The notes below the pieces were generated by a model. The model saw only the letters and a program-made list of their open reading frames with translations. It did no database searches and was not told where the DNA came from. Below are positions 1 through 8,300 of a stretch of 64,000 nucleotides of DNA, in pieces (position 1 is the first letter of the stretch; each line of letters opens with the position of its first letter). The position numbers and the translations under genes are program-made. The DNA comes from Rhodanobacter sp. T12-5 (GTDB taxonomy: Bacteria; Pseudomonadota; Gammaproteobacteria; Xanthomonadales; Rhodanobacteraceae), in NCBI RefSeq assembly GCF_008329435.1, contig NZ_NPKN01000001.1, forward strand, positions 682,001 to 746,000, in the 5' to 3' direction.

Positions 1-336
1 GCGGTGACCAGCGAGGTGCGCGCGTCGATGCAGCATGTGGGAGCGGAAGAAACGGTCAGCGTGACCCTGACGATGCCTGCGTCGGCCAGGGGCGTGGCGT
101 TGTTCCAGCACCTGTCGATCCGCCAGGCCGCTGGTGGCAAACTGGTGCTTCCGATCCTGTGGAGCGACAACGACGTGACGCTGTGGCCGGGCGAATCGCT
201 GACCGTGACGGCGCGCCATGCAGGGCAGGGGAGCGCGGCGCCTGTCGTCGAGGTCAGTGGGTGGAACGCGCCCACGCGCAGCTTCCCGATTGTCGTGGAA
301 AAAGGCCTGACTGCTGCGCAAGGAACGAAGCATTGA
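1..336 (+). CDS. Glycoside hydrolase family 2 protein, C-terminal end (partial)
   Basis: The reading frame is open from the first base of the window, so the gene starts upstream and only about 111 C-terminal residues are visible. They look like the terminal immunoglobulin-like beta-sandwich of GH2 enzymes of the exo-beta-D-glucosaminidase or mannosidase type. The stretch PILWSDNDVTLWPGES matches the family pattern of a conserved LWSDNY-like turn followed by LMPGES. The catalytic barrel is not in the window, so the substrate cannot be read. The LacI gene begins 16 bases after the stop and probably regulates it. Family-level assignment is fairly sure; the exact enzyme is inference. Confidence 0.7.
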   Translation, partial: AVTSEVRASMQHVGAEETVSVTLTMPASARGVALFQHLSIRQAAGGKLVLPILWSDNDVTLWPGESLTVTARHAGQGSAAPVVEVSGWNAPTRSFPIVVEKGLTAAQGTKH

Positions 337-352
337 ACAAGGACAGACCCGC

Positions 353-1360
353 ATGGCGCGCGTGACCATCACCGACGTCGCCCGTGCCGTCGGCACCTCG
401 AAGAAGACCATCTCGCGGGTGCTCAATAACGATCCGAACGTGAGCGCCGCCATGCGCCAGAGCGTGCTGGCTGCCATCGCGGAGCTCAACTACCGGCCGC
501 TCACCTCGGCGCGCAGCCTGGCCACCAATCGCTCCTTCATGATCGGCCTGCTGTACGACAACCGCTCGCCCAGCTACATCATGGAAGTGCAGGCCGGCGT
601 GCTGGAGGCGTGCGAGGCGCAGCACTACAGCATGATGGTGCAGCCGCTGGTGTCCACCACGGCGGACTTCGTCGAGCGCGTCGAGGACATCCTGTCGCGA
701 CAACGGCCCGACGGGCTGATCCTCACGCCGCCGCTCACCGACCACCCGCAGTTGCTCGATTGCCTGCACCGGAACGGCGTGCCGTTCGCCTCGATCGCGC
801 CGCGCCACCCCGAAGGTTGCATCGGCGTGATGCTGCGCGAGCGCGAAGCCGCCGCGGCGATGGTGGAACACCTGGTGTCGCTGGGCCATCGACGCATCGC
901 GCACATTCTCGGCGATCCCGAACACGGCGCCGGCATCTGGCGCCTGGCCGGCTACCGCGACGGCCTCGCGCACGCGGGATTGAAGGAAGACCCGGCGTAC
1001 ATGGTGCAGGGCCGGTTCTCCTTCGAATCCGGCGTGGCGGCCATGCGCCAGCTGCTGGCCCTGCCGCTGCGGCCGACCGCCGTGTTCGCCGGCGACGACG
1101 ACATGGCCGTCGGTGCGATCTGGGCGGCCGCGGAGGCGGGTGTGTCGATCCCGCGCGAGATATCCATCTGCGGCTTCGACGACACGACCATCGCGACGCA
1201 GGTGTGGCCGCCGCTCACCACCGTCCATCAGCCCGTGCGCGAGATGGGCCGCCGCGCGACCCAGGAGCTGCTTCTGCGCGTACTGAACAAGGGCGAGGCC
1301 AGGATGGTCGAGGTCGATTACCAGATGCGCATCCGCGCCTCGACGGCGCCCACCCCGTAG
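353..1360 (+). CDS. LacI-family transcriptional regulator
   Basis: A 335-residue protein of normal LacI length. The N-terminal helix-turn-helix covers about residues 4-25 (VTITDVARAVGTSKKTISRV), followed by the hinge helix region ending near NYRPLTSARSLAT. The rest is a periplasmic-binding-protein-like ligand domain with the usual GFDD motif (CGFDDTTIATQVWPPLTTV) near the C-terminus. It lies 16 bases downstream of the GH2 gene in the same direction, so it is probably co-transcribed with it and senses a sugar from that pathway. The ligand cannot be read from sequence. It is unlikely to be a purine repressor given the glycosidase neighbour. Confidence 0.93.
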   Translation: MARVTITDVARAVGTSKKTISRVLNNDPNVSAAMRQSVLAAIAELNYRPLTSARSLATNRSFMIGLLYDNRSPSYIMEVQAGVLEACEAQHYSMMVQPLVSTTADFVERVEDILSRQRPDGLILTPPLTDHPQLLDCLHRNGVPFASIAPRHPEGCIGVMLREREAAAAMVEHLVSLGHRRIAHILGDPEHGAGIWRLAGYRDGLAHAGLKEDPAYMVQGRFSFESGVAAMRQLLALPLRPTAVFAGDDDMAVGAIWAAAEAGVSIPREISICGFDDTTIATQVWPPLTTVHQPVREMGRRATQELLLRVLNKGEARMVEVDYQMRIRASTAPTP

Positions 1361-1441
1361 CCTGCTCGCCCTGGCATCCGTGAGGTTCCGCCCGGGTATG
1401 CTTCTGCCACACCCCTCACCGATCCACAGGAGAGTGCCCGC

Positions 1442-2284
1442 ATGCCCGCCGCCCACGACGCCGCCACGCCGGCCCGGAAGTTCCACTTCATTTCCGGGCT
1501 GCCACGCTCGGGCAGCACCCTGCTGGCCGCCATCCTCAACCAGAACCCGCGTTTCCGCGCCGGCATGACCAGCCCGCTGGCCGACATCATGGGCATGGTG
1601 ATCGCCGAAGCCAGCAGCAAGAACGATTTCTCGTTCGACGTCTCCGACGAGCAGCGCGTCGCGATGCTGCGCGGCCTGGTCGAGAACTTCCATGCGGGGC
1701 ACGCGGACTCAGTCGTGTTCGACACCAGCCGGCTGTGGTGCAGCCGCATGCCCTTGCTCGACGTGCTGTTCCCGCAAGCGAAGGTCATCGCGTGCGTGCG
1801 CCAGTTGTCCTGGGTGCTGGACAGCATGGAGCGGCTGGTGCGCCGGCAACCGGTCGGCGTCAGCAAGGTGTTCCGCTTCGACACCAACACCACGGTGTAC
1901 TCGCGCGTCGAGGCGCTCACCGATCCGCGCGGCATGGTCGGCTTCGCCTTCCAGGCGACCAAGGACGCGTTCTACGGCCAATACGCCCCGGGCCATTTGC
2001 TGCTGCTGACCTACGAGAGCCTGGTGCGCAATCCTTCCGCGGCGATGCGCGCGGTCTACCAGTTCATCGGCGAACCCTGGTTCGAACACGATTTCGAAAA
2101 CATCGCCTTCCAGGCCGACGAGTTCGACGCCCGCGTCGGCATGCCCGGTCTGCATACGGTGCGTCCGAAGGTGGAACCGATTGAACGCACTTCGATCCTG
2201 CCGCGCGAAATCTTCGCGCGCTTCGTCAATGAGTCGTTCTGGATGGATCCTAAGAACAATGTTAGTCAGGTGCCGATTGTTTAG
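1442..2284 (+). CDS. Sulfotransferase family protein
   Basis: A 280-residue protein with the 5'-phosphosulfate loop of PAPS-dependent sulfotransferases near the N-terminus (FHFISGLPRSGSTLLAAIL, residues about 15-33). A second conserved segment typical of the 3'-phosphate site follows (KVIACVRQLSWVLDSMERLV). There is no signal peptide, so it is cytoplasmic. An AGGAGAG ribosome site precedes the ATG by 8 bases. It presumably transfers sulfate to a small molecule or glycan; the acceptor is unknown. It stands alone, and directly after its stop codon a hairpin-rich repeat begins. Family call is firm, substrate is not. Confidence 0.88.
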   Translation: MPAAHDAATPARKFHFISGLPRSGSTLLAAILNQNPRFRAGMTSPLADIMGMVIAEASSKNDFSFDVSDEQRVAMLRGLVENFHAGHADSVVFDTSRLWCSRMPLLDVLFPQAKVIACVRQLSWVLDSMERLVRRQPVGVSKVFRFDTNTTVYSRVEALTDPRGMVGFAFQATKDAFYGQYAPGHLLLLTYESLVRNPSAAMRAVYQFIGEPWFEHDFENIAFQADEFDARVGMPGLHTVRPKVEPIERTSILPREIFARFVNESFWMDPKNNVSQVPIV

Positions 2285-2320
2285 GCGGCCTTGCCGCTTG
2301 TAGAGCAAGAGCGTTTCGTC

Positions 2321-2560
2321 CACCTGCGGTGGCCGAGCCACCTTTCTCTGCGTGGCCAGAGAAACGTGGCCCAAAGAGAGGCCACCCTCCTCGGCGCTTG
2401 CCGGGCTTCGCCCGACAAGTCCGTGAGCCGCGGCCGGGCTTTTCGACAGCACATCCCTGTGCTGGCGAAAAGGAGTCGACATCGTGTCGACTCCCCTGCG
2501 GGCCTGTCGTCCACGACTCACCGCCTCACAAGGGGAGTCCAAGATCAAAGGCAACAGCCA
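2321..2560. repeat. Multi-hairpin interspersed repeat
   Basis: Four stem-loops follow one another. They are TTTCTCTG/CAGAGAAA at 2343-2364, TTGCCGGGC/GCCCGACAA at 2398-2418 with one mismatch, a 15-base stem with one mismatch at 2439-2472, and a perfect GGAGTCGACA/TGTCGACTCC at 2472-2494. The open frames across it are low-complexity and look like translated structure rather than protein. It resembles a repeat I know to be frequent in Xanthomonadaceae genomes, often mis-annotated as small hypothetical proteins. That family link is from memory and was not searched. Confidence 0.65.
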
Positions 2561-2573
2561 GATCAACGGCACT

Positions 2574-2664
2574 GAAGTGCAGCCTGTCTGAGTAGTCAGG
2601 CATATATGGCAGAATAAGACCTGACTCCGAGGTCGTTGATAACGAGGCATCAGTGATGCACTTC
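2574..2664. repeat. Nested inverted repeat
   Basis: Outer arms GAAGTGCA (2574-2581) and TGCACTTC (2657-2664) enclose inner arms AGTCAGG (2594-2600) and CCTGACT (2620-2626). The inner pair resembles the short inverted repeats that flank REP-associated tyrosine transposases. No transposase is present. It lies between the multi-hairpin repeat and the 3' end of the HEPN/MltR-like gene. No gene is visible in 2285-2702. Confidence 0.45.
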
Positions 2665-2702
2665 GATCTGGATCTGGACCTCCGCCCCCTTTGTCGGATC
2701 AC

Positions 2703-3422
2703 TTAAAGAGTGCCGCCAGGGCCTTCGCCCTCCAAAGCATCACGGTTAGCCAGCGGTGCGGGCGCTTGTACGTGTGCGAGGATGGCTTCGGCTTGCTCAC
2801 TCAGGCGCCTCTCTGCCTGCAAGCGCAGTTGCTTCTCCAAGGATTGATCTCGCACAGCAGAGTTCAAGTCGCGCACGAGTGGCAAGTATGTCCACAAGCC
2901 CGTAGTCGCGATCTCAGCGATGGTTTCGAAGATGAAAGTTCGATCGTGAAGCCTGGCTTTAGATTTGATGCCCAGTCGTACGCAATACTGCTGCATCTTG
3001 ACAACGACATTGCCTCTTGAGCTGTTATCTATATCGCTCAATTTTTCAACCGTGAGCTTGTGAGCGAACTGGTTGCGCACGTCGCGAATCAGATCGGCCG
3101 CATCAGTCAGGTGCTTCGGTACAAGTGCCAGGGCTTCCAGCATCTGGATCTTCAGATAGATGTTCGTGCGACGCAGTGGCTGATACAGCGGCATGAACGC
3201 ACCCAGGATCTTGTCGACAACCGCCTCGCTGGCAAGCGCCGCTAGCAGCACCTTGGAGCGCTCATCGCCGTAGCTAGCCATGCGATTGACGGTCGAGAGC
3301 ATCCCGTCGGTCTCGAATTGATCTGCGATGGCCGCCATCAGGTCGCGCACCGGCTGGTGGAACACGCTTTCGCCCAGCGTGCCCTGCAGGTGCTCTTCCA
3401 AATCTTTCGATATCTTCAGCAT
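2703..3422 (-). CDS. HEPN/MltR-like protein
   Basis: A 239-residue, mostly helical protein with a good ribosome site (AGGAAG six bases before ATG). Residues 111-122 read LIRDVRNQFAHK. The R-N-x4-H spacing there (R116, H121) is the RNase motif of HEPN domains. A similar RN-x-FAH segment also occurs in MltR, the mannitol operon repressor family, to which the middle of the protein also looks similar. No mannitol genes lie nearby. The C-terminal third is Gln/Arg/Ala-rich and probably a helical tail. HEPN proteins are often RNases or toxins in defence loci, but the function here is not known. HEPN-like versus MltR-like cannot be settled by eye. Confidence 0.6.
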   Translation of the reverse strand: MLKISKDLEEHLQGTLGESVFHQPVRDLMAAIADQFETDGMLSTVNRMASYGDERSKVLLAALASEAVVDKILGAFMPLYQPLRRTNIYLKIQMLEALALVPKHLTDAADLIRDVRNQFAHKLTVEKLSDIDNSSRGNVVVKMQQYCVRLGIKSKARLHDRTFIFETIAEIATTGLWTYLPLVRDLNSAVRDQSLEKQLRLQAERRLSEQAEAILAHVQAPAPLANRDALEGEGPGGTL

Positions 3423-3817
3423 GACGCTTCCTGTGATTGGGAATCTCCGATTGTCTTGCGGTCGAAGCGCAGCCGCAGCCGTCGAGAAAGTGTAGGAGAT
3501 GCCGGATTACCCGCCGCATATGCGAAACAGTTAAAGTGATTCTGGGCTCTAGGTCGTCCCTCTACTGAAAGTGGGGCGACGTCGCCCTGCCACATCGTTT
3601 TCATGGATAGCCTCACGACAGCAGAAAAGGTGTCAGGGACAATTTATGCTCTCCGGCGGCTAACGATAAATTGTCCCTGACACCATTGTTTCAGAGCCGA
3701 CAATGTTGCGATGCACGCGACTCTCAGGCGAATCGGCTTTTCGCCGGCTGGTACGCCCTACCACTCCCAGCGCGGCGATCGAGAAGTCCAATTGTTCTTG
3801 CGGCCAGAACAGCCCAG
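3423..3817. other. Intergenic region with one perfect inverted repeat
   Basis: This is 395 bases between two minus-strand genes. Apart from the hairpin at 3629-3684 and the ribosome site of the HEPN/MltR-like gene at its left edge, I see no convincing gene. Short frames here lack ribosome sites and family features. Confidence 0.5.
3629..3684. repeat. 19-base perfect inverted repeat, RAYT-type
   Basis: The arms GGTGTCAGGGACAATTTAT (3629-3647) and its exact reverse complement (3666-3684) are separated by 18 bases. GGTGTCAGGGACAATTTA-like termini are, to my knowledge, typical of the REP-like sequences mobilised by IS200-like REP-associated tyrosine transposases. No such transposase is in the window, so this would be a non-autonomous copy. 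Confidence 0.65.
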
Positions 3818-5098
3818 CTAGAAATCCAGGGTTACCGCCTCGTAAGAGGAAACGAACAGTTGCTCCAAGCGGACGAGGCCCATGAAGGAGCCATCGCTGA
3901 ACCGATTTCCTCTCTCGTCGTCGCGTTTGGTGAAAGCACCCGCGTCGCCAGGGTCAGAGGACGCATCCTCCAGCGAGGACCAACTGCGCGACCGCGAGGC
4001 TCGAGCCACCCGCTCGAGAACCTGGATATCCAGGGCGAGCACGACGATCATCTGATTGTCGGTTTCGTGGAAATTCGCTATCGAGTACTCGCCTGGCCAT
4101 CCCGTCGGGAGGTGAAACACCCGTAGAAGGTCGTCCGGCTTCTGGGGCGGGACCCAGGCAATCGGAACGTACGCGTAGCGCCCGCCGCCGAATTCGGCGA
4201 CTTGAAAAGTCTCCCTTACCCGGTCCGTCGAGTGCGGTGAGACGAGGTTACGGGACGGAGCTCGGTAGCCCATGGCGCTGAGCCAACCAGCGTAGTTGAG
4301 TCTTCGCACTAGGTCGGGCGGAACGGGGACTGCGTCTTCGTCCTGACCGCCTTCCGGATCCACAATCGCCATGAGTGAGGGCTCGCGATCGGTGGATTCC
4401 GGCTCGCGCAGGTAGGTACCAACGGCGAATTTCTTAGTGATTGCTGGGCTGAACTGGCTTCCCCACGGCGCTAGTTGCTTCAACGCATCGGACATCGATC
4501 CCTTGATGTCCGCGACTTTTCCACCGTTGAGGAAGCTCCCCTTCGACTCTACGAGCGCTCGGTCGCCTGACTTTGTCTCCACGACAAAGTCCGGTGATCG
4601 AATCCGCTTCGGAATTAGCTTTCCTAACCTGTTCCTCCTTCTTGACGGAACCGTGGGTACTGCCACGCCACACTTCTTACGAAAGGTGTCGAAGCGACCC
4701 ACGAAGGCGTAACCCTCGTTCTCCATCTGCAGCAGTGCAAATCCCTGCGCCACGCGCCCCGTCAATCCCGTCTGGGAAAAATCATCGAGATATGACGCGG
4801 CGCCATCGGCCAGGTTGAACTGTGTGCCGGAGTAATCGAACAGGTGTTGGTTTTCGAGCAGGAACCCGAGGGTCATGGAGTTGGCCATGCTCGCGAGCAC
4901 GGGGTTGACGCACTCTGCCTTCTTGACCGCATGTGCCAGGCGCCACATTGAAAAGCGCAGGTTGTCAGTGGGTGCGGGCAGCGGTCGAATCGAAGTCTTT
5001 GAAGCAAAGCTCGATGTCAGATCATGGACGGGCAACGACGAGTAACTTCTGGCCGGCCCGACCGGCAATAGCGAGTAAAGCTGCGCGTACCAGTGCAT
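3818..5098 (-). CDS. PD-(D/E)xK nuclease-like hypothetical protein
   Basis: A 426-residue protein not recognised as a named family. Around residues 169-188 it reads SPDFVVETKSGDRALVESKG. The PD (D170) followed 14 residues later by E-S-K (E184, K186) is the signature of the PD-(D/E)xK nuclease fold found in restriction and repair enzymes. Upstream is a helical domain and downstream about 230 unassigned residues. The ATG at 5098 is preferred because GGAG and AGGGAAG lie upstream. An earlier in-frame ATG at 5194 has no ribosome site. It is divergent from the DUF4238 gene at 5321 and sits in the repeat-rich island, so a defence or mobile-element role is possible but unproven. Confidence 0.6.
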   Translation of the reverse strand: MHWYAQLYSLLPVGPARSYSSLPVHDLTSSFASKTSIRPLPAPTDNLRFSMWRLAHAVKKAECVNPVLASMANSMTLGFLLENQHLFDYSGTQFNLADGAASYLDDFSQTGLTGRVAQGFALLQMENEGYAFVGRFDTFRKKCGVAVPTVPSRRRNRLGKLIPKRIRSPDFVVETKSGDRALVESKGSFLNGGKVADIKGSMSDALKQLAPWGSQFSPAITKKFAVGTYLREPESTDREPSLMAIVDPEGGQDEDAVPVPPDLVRRLNYAGWLSAMGYRAPSRNLVSPHSTDRVRETFQVAEFGGGRYAYVPIAWVPPQKPDDLLRVFHLPTGWPGEYSIANFHETDNQMIVVLALDIQVLERVARASRSRSWSSLEDASSDPGDAGAFTKRDDERGNRFSDGSFMGLVRLEQLFVSSYEAVTLDF

Positions 5099-5320
5099 TA
5101 ACGACACTTCCCTACTCCTCGATAAGAACGACAACAGGCGACGGATCCACGCCTTCGAGCCGGACAAGGTATCGTGAATCGGGGCATCGACCACGAGACG
5201 ATATGCGATGAACGGCAGCCCGCCTCTTTGGTCTTGGTGACCCGCCGATTGATGTGCCCATTATAAGCCGGAGGCGGTGACGCCTCATTGCCAGCCAACT
5301 GACACGGAGTCGTACATTCC

Positions 5321-6280
5321 ATGCCCCAGAGCAAGAACCGTAAGAAGCTTCACCACTATGTGCACGAGGCGTATCTCGCTCAATGGCGAGATGGTTCCAA
5401 CGCAATTCACATACTCAACCCCAGCACGGGGAAATCATTCGCGTCGACGAGAAGGGGCGTCGGCGCCGAGAGCAGGTTCAACGACTTTACGTTTGACCCG
5501 ATGGTGATCGACCTGCTGCATTACGCCTTCTCCCGACGCTTGGCGGACAAGGACCCGGGCAGCGACGCCGCGGAGATCATGCTATCGCTCGTCAGCTGGG
5601 CTAAGGACATGGACTATCTGCATAAGGAACACAACTTCTTCGAAGATTTCTACGAGATCTACGAAAATAATATCGGCATCACGATAAGTCAGATCAAGCG
5701 CGCCGAGCTGGCGAAGCCAGAAGGGCGTGAGGATTGGGGACTGAACCTATTGTTCTTCTACTTCCTCCAGCTCTTTCGTGTCCCGAAGGCGCGCGGCATG
5801 CTCTCTGGCGAGTTGATCTGGTCAACACCCGAGGGTTCCACCACGCTAGACGGGTGCCAGAAGCGCGAATTCACCATGTTGCATATGCTGATCAACGCAC
5901 TCTGTGCCGCCTGTGATGCACATGCCTTGGGCTTCACCATCCGCCTTCGGTATGCATTGGCGGCAGGCAAGATCATAAATTCCGATGCGCCGGCGGTCGT
6001 GCGCTCCTCAGGCATCACCCGTCTGGAAGAACTGCGTGGATGGATGCCTCTGACGCCCCGCATTGCGATGGAGCTTGACGAGGTGGGAGGCGGGTTTCGT
6101 ACGGTGATATCCGAGCCCATGAGTCGTGACACGGTCGATCAATACAACCGATCCATGCTGGAGAACGTGCACACGCATCTTTACTTCAGCAGCGCGAGCC
6201 AGTGTGCCGACTACAGCCGCCGCATCGTGCGCAAGAGTGCAGTCGAGGCCTCCGAATCGTCCAGCCCTAGTTCGGCTTGA
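5321..6280 (+). CDS. DUF4238 domain-containing protein
   Basis: A 319-residue protein whose start, KKLHHYVHEAYLAQWR (residues 8-23), fits the DUF4238 opening pattern of a His-His/Tyr pair followed by a YL-x-x-W/F segment. The later PLTPRIAMELDE segment followed by an N-rich helix (residues about 245-290) also fits that family. There are no membrane segments. Its biochemical role is unknown; members are scattered among accessory and phage-linked regions. It is divergent from the nuclease-like gene. The central frame is less GC-rich than the core genes of this window, suggesting acquisition. Confidence 0.7.
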   Translation: MPQSKNRKKLHHYVHEAYLAQWRDGSNAIHILNPSTGKSFASTRRGVGAESRFNDFTFDPMVIDLLHYAFSRRLADKDPGSDAAEIMLSLVSWAKDMDYLHKEHNFFEDFYEIYENNIGITISQIKRAELAKPEGREDWGLNLLFFYFLQLFRVPKARGMLSGELIWSTPEGSTTLDGCQKREFTMLHMLINALCAACDAHALGFTIRLRYALAAGKIINSDAPAVVRSSGITRLEELRGWMPLTPRIAMELDEVGGGFRTVISEPMSRDTVDQYNRSMLENVHTHLYFSSASQCADYSRRIVRKSAVEASESSSPSSA

Positions 6281-6313
6281 GGACCCCTGAGTCCGAGGCC
6301 CTGCTCCGGAATC

Positions 6314-6361
6314 AAAGGGGACGGTGGTGTTTAAATTGGATTAATTACCTCCGTCCCCTTT
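6314..6361. repeat. Imperfect inverted repeat (GGGGACGG family)
   Basis: The arms 6314-6334 and 6341-6361 pair over 21 bases with three mismatches and a 6-base loop. They begin AAAGGGGACGG and end CCGTCCCCTTT. The same core, GGAGGTAATTAA, recurs at 9748-9797. This looks like a REP-associated transposase-type repeat. It lies just after the DUF4238 stop. Confidence 0.6.
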
Positions 6362-6512
6362 GTCGGGCTCAGAGAAGTTCTTCTGCTATGACATCTCAAA
6401 GGGTGGCATTCGAAACTTCCATGTATCAAAGATAGTTTCAGTGTCGGAAACGGAGAATTCATTTACACCACGATGGCCGGTCGAGGTCTGAGGTCTGGCT
6501 CGTCCGTAGAAC

Positions 6513-7922
6513 TCATTCGGCGTCTGAAAGTTCATTCCTCTTAAGGTCGGCGAATTTTGCCGCCATCGTCGGGTTCCCCCGATTTAGCTTCTTGATAGTC
6601 ACGTCCTGCGCCTTGTCGTTCGCAAGACGAAGGTTCCGATCAGTGCCGAGCAGGGCCTCCTTCGTTTTCTGAAGGTGGTCGATCGACTTGTCGATCTCCT
6701 CAATCGCCGTTTGGAAGCGCCTGGAGGCGAGATCGTAGTTCTTCGCGAATGCGGACTTGAAGGTCTCAAGCTCGTTTTCGAAGTTCGTGATGTCGATGTT
6801 CTGCGCCTTAACGAGCGCAAGCTCTGACTTGTACTTGAGCGAATTCATCGCCGCATTACGCAGCAGCGTGATGATTGGAAGAAAGAACTGCGGTCGCACG
6901 ATGTACATCTTCGGGTAGCGGTGGAACACGTCGACGATCCCAGTGTTGTAGAGCTCACTGTCCGGCTCGAGCAGGGAAACCAGCACCGCATACTCGCACC
7001 CCTTCTCATTTCGGTCCTTGTCGAGCTCCTTCAGAAAGTCCTCGTTCTTGTTCTTCGTCGCCGTGTGATCGCTCTCGTTCTTCATTTCAAACATGATCGA
7101 GACGATCTCAGTGCCAACCTCATCGGAGTCGCGAAAGATGTAGTCGCCCTTGCTGCCACTCCGCGCGTCGTTGTCCTTCTCGAAATATGCCCTCGGAAAC
7201 GCCGTCGCTCGAATGCGGTTGAATTCGGTATCGCAATGCTGCTCTAGGGTTTCGCCAACCATCTTCGTCGACAGGCGAGCCTTCATGTCCCGAAGGCGCA
7301 CGATCTCGTCCTCGCGATCCTTGATCTGCGTCTCGTACTTGTCCTTGAGCGACTTCTCGCCGAGTTGCTTCTCAAGCTTCGCTCTGTCGAGGCCATTCTT
7401 CAGTTCGTCGCGTTCCTTCTCGACCGCACTCACTGCCTCGGTGATTGCGAGCTTCTGAGCAACCTCGATCGCGTCAAGTTTGGAGCTCAGGCTTTGGATC
7501 TCCGCGTCCTTCGTAGCAGCAGCCTTCTGCAGTTCATTAGCGAGCATCGCCTCGGCCAGCTTGGAAGCGGCCTGCTTGTCGCGCCTCGCCTGCTCAAGTT
7601 CGTTCGCGAGCATGTCACGTTCTTTTTCCACGCCGCTTAAGGCTTCGGTCACGGCAAGCTTCCGCGCGGTATCTCCGGCATCAAGTCTGGCCTTGAGTTC
7701 CTGGATCTCGGCGTCCTTGGCCGCGGCAGCCTTCTGCAATTCGCTGGCGACCTTGGTCTCGGCGAGCTCGACGGCGTTCCGCTTGTCCTGCTCGGCCAGC
7801 TCCAGCCGGTCGTGCAACTGCTGCTCGAACTCGCTGTCTCGAACCTGTTTCAGGATGTTCGCGTACCCAGCTTCGTCAATCTTGAATGCTTTCCCGCAAT
7901 GCGGGCAGATGATCTCGTGCAT
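6513..7922 (-). CDS. DUF2130 coiled-coil protein, nuclease-like
   Basis: A 469-residue protein. It starts with [12 protein letters not shown] (a single CxxC), then has a long charged coiled coil at about residues 25-220. The DUF2130-type core follows at about 221-380, with GDYIFRD (259-265) and E279-M-K281, consistent with a degenerate PD-(D/E)xK fold, and a second coiled coil follows that. Residues 61-117 are duplicated at 130-186 with about 70 percent identity, a 69-residue tandem repeat. A GAAGGGGA ribosome site seven bases before ATG lies inside the end of the small gene upstream, implying coupling. Family members are often called hypothetical; a DNA-related role is inference. Confidence 0.75.
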   Translation of the reverse strand: MHEIICPHCGKAFKIDEAGYANILKQVRDSEFEQQLHDRLELAEQDKRNAVELAETKVASELQKAAAAKDAEIQELKARLDAGDTARKLAVTEALSGVEKERDMLANELEQARRDKQAASKLAEAMLANELQKAAATKDAEIQSLSSKLDAIEVAQKLAITEAVSAVEKERDELKNGLDRAKLEKQLGEKSLKDKYETQIKDREDEIVRLRDMKARLSTKMVGETLEQHCDTEFNRIRATAFPRAYFEKDNDARSGSKGDYIFRDSDEVGTEIVSIMFEMKNESDHTATKNKNEDFLKELDKDRNEKGCEYAVLVSLLEPDSELYNTGIVDVFHRYPKMYIVRPQFFLPIITLLRNAAMNSLKYKSELALVKAQNIDITNFENELETFKSAFAKNYDLASRRFQTAIEEIDKSIDHLQKTKEALLGTDRNLRLANDKAQDVTIKKLNRGNPTMAAKFADLKRNELSDAE

Positions 7923-7924
7923 GG

Positions 7925-8134
7925 CTATTTCCCCTTCGCCTTAGCCAGGTTCTGAATGAGCATCTCTGGCTTCGTTCCTTCAGCCCCTGTATCGCCGTCC
8001 GGCACCGTATTCGACCGGAAGAAGCCACTATAGACCAGACTTTCCGGTCCGCAGGCCAATATCTCGTATTGGCCGAAAGCCCCCATCGAGACGATCTGGC
8101 GCCTGCTTAGCGTGTCAGTCCACTCTGACGACAC
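7925..8134 (-). CDS. Small hypothetical protein
   Basis: A 69-codon frame that ends two bases before the DUF2130 start and contains that gene's ribosome site, so the pair is probably translated together. The GTG start at 8134 has no clear ribosome site. An internal ATG at 8086 would give 53 residues. The sequence [18 protein letters not shown] suggests a small beta-rich fold, but no family is recognised. It may be the remnant of a longer gene. Confidence 0.4.
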   Translation of the reverse strand: MSSEWTDTLSRRQIVSMGAFGQYEILACGPESLVYSGFFRSNTVPDGDTGAEGTKPEMLIQNLAKAKGK

Positions 8135-8300
8135 CCACCGACAGGGCTTGCGAGCGAAAGACGAAGAGGGTCAGATTCAATCACCAGCGTCCGATTTTTC
8201 ACGATAGTCCGCGCTGAATCCTTCGCTCGATCCAGCGTAAGGGAATCACCTTGGATAGCGTGTACGGGACTGGCAGCAGCCCGCTGCGGGAATCAGACCA

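Noticed and set aside
2291..2595. Small plus-strand frames across the multi-hairpin element
   Set aside because: The predicted peptides (PFSAWPEK..., ARQVREPRPGFS) are translations of the hairpin repeat rather than a conserved protein.
8169..8220. GGGTCAGATTCAATC resembling a RAYT repeat end
   Set aside because: No convincing second arm is within reach, so it may be a chance match or a decayed single end.
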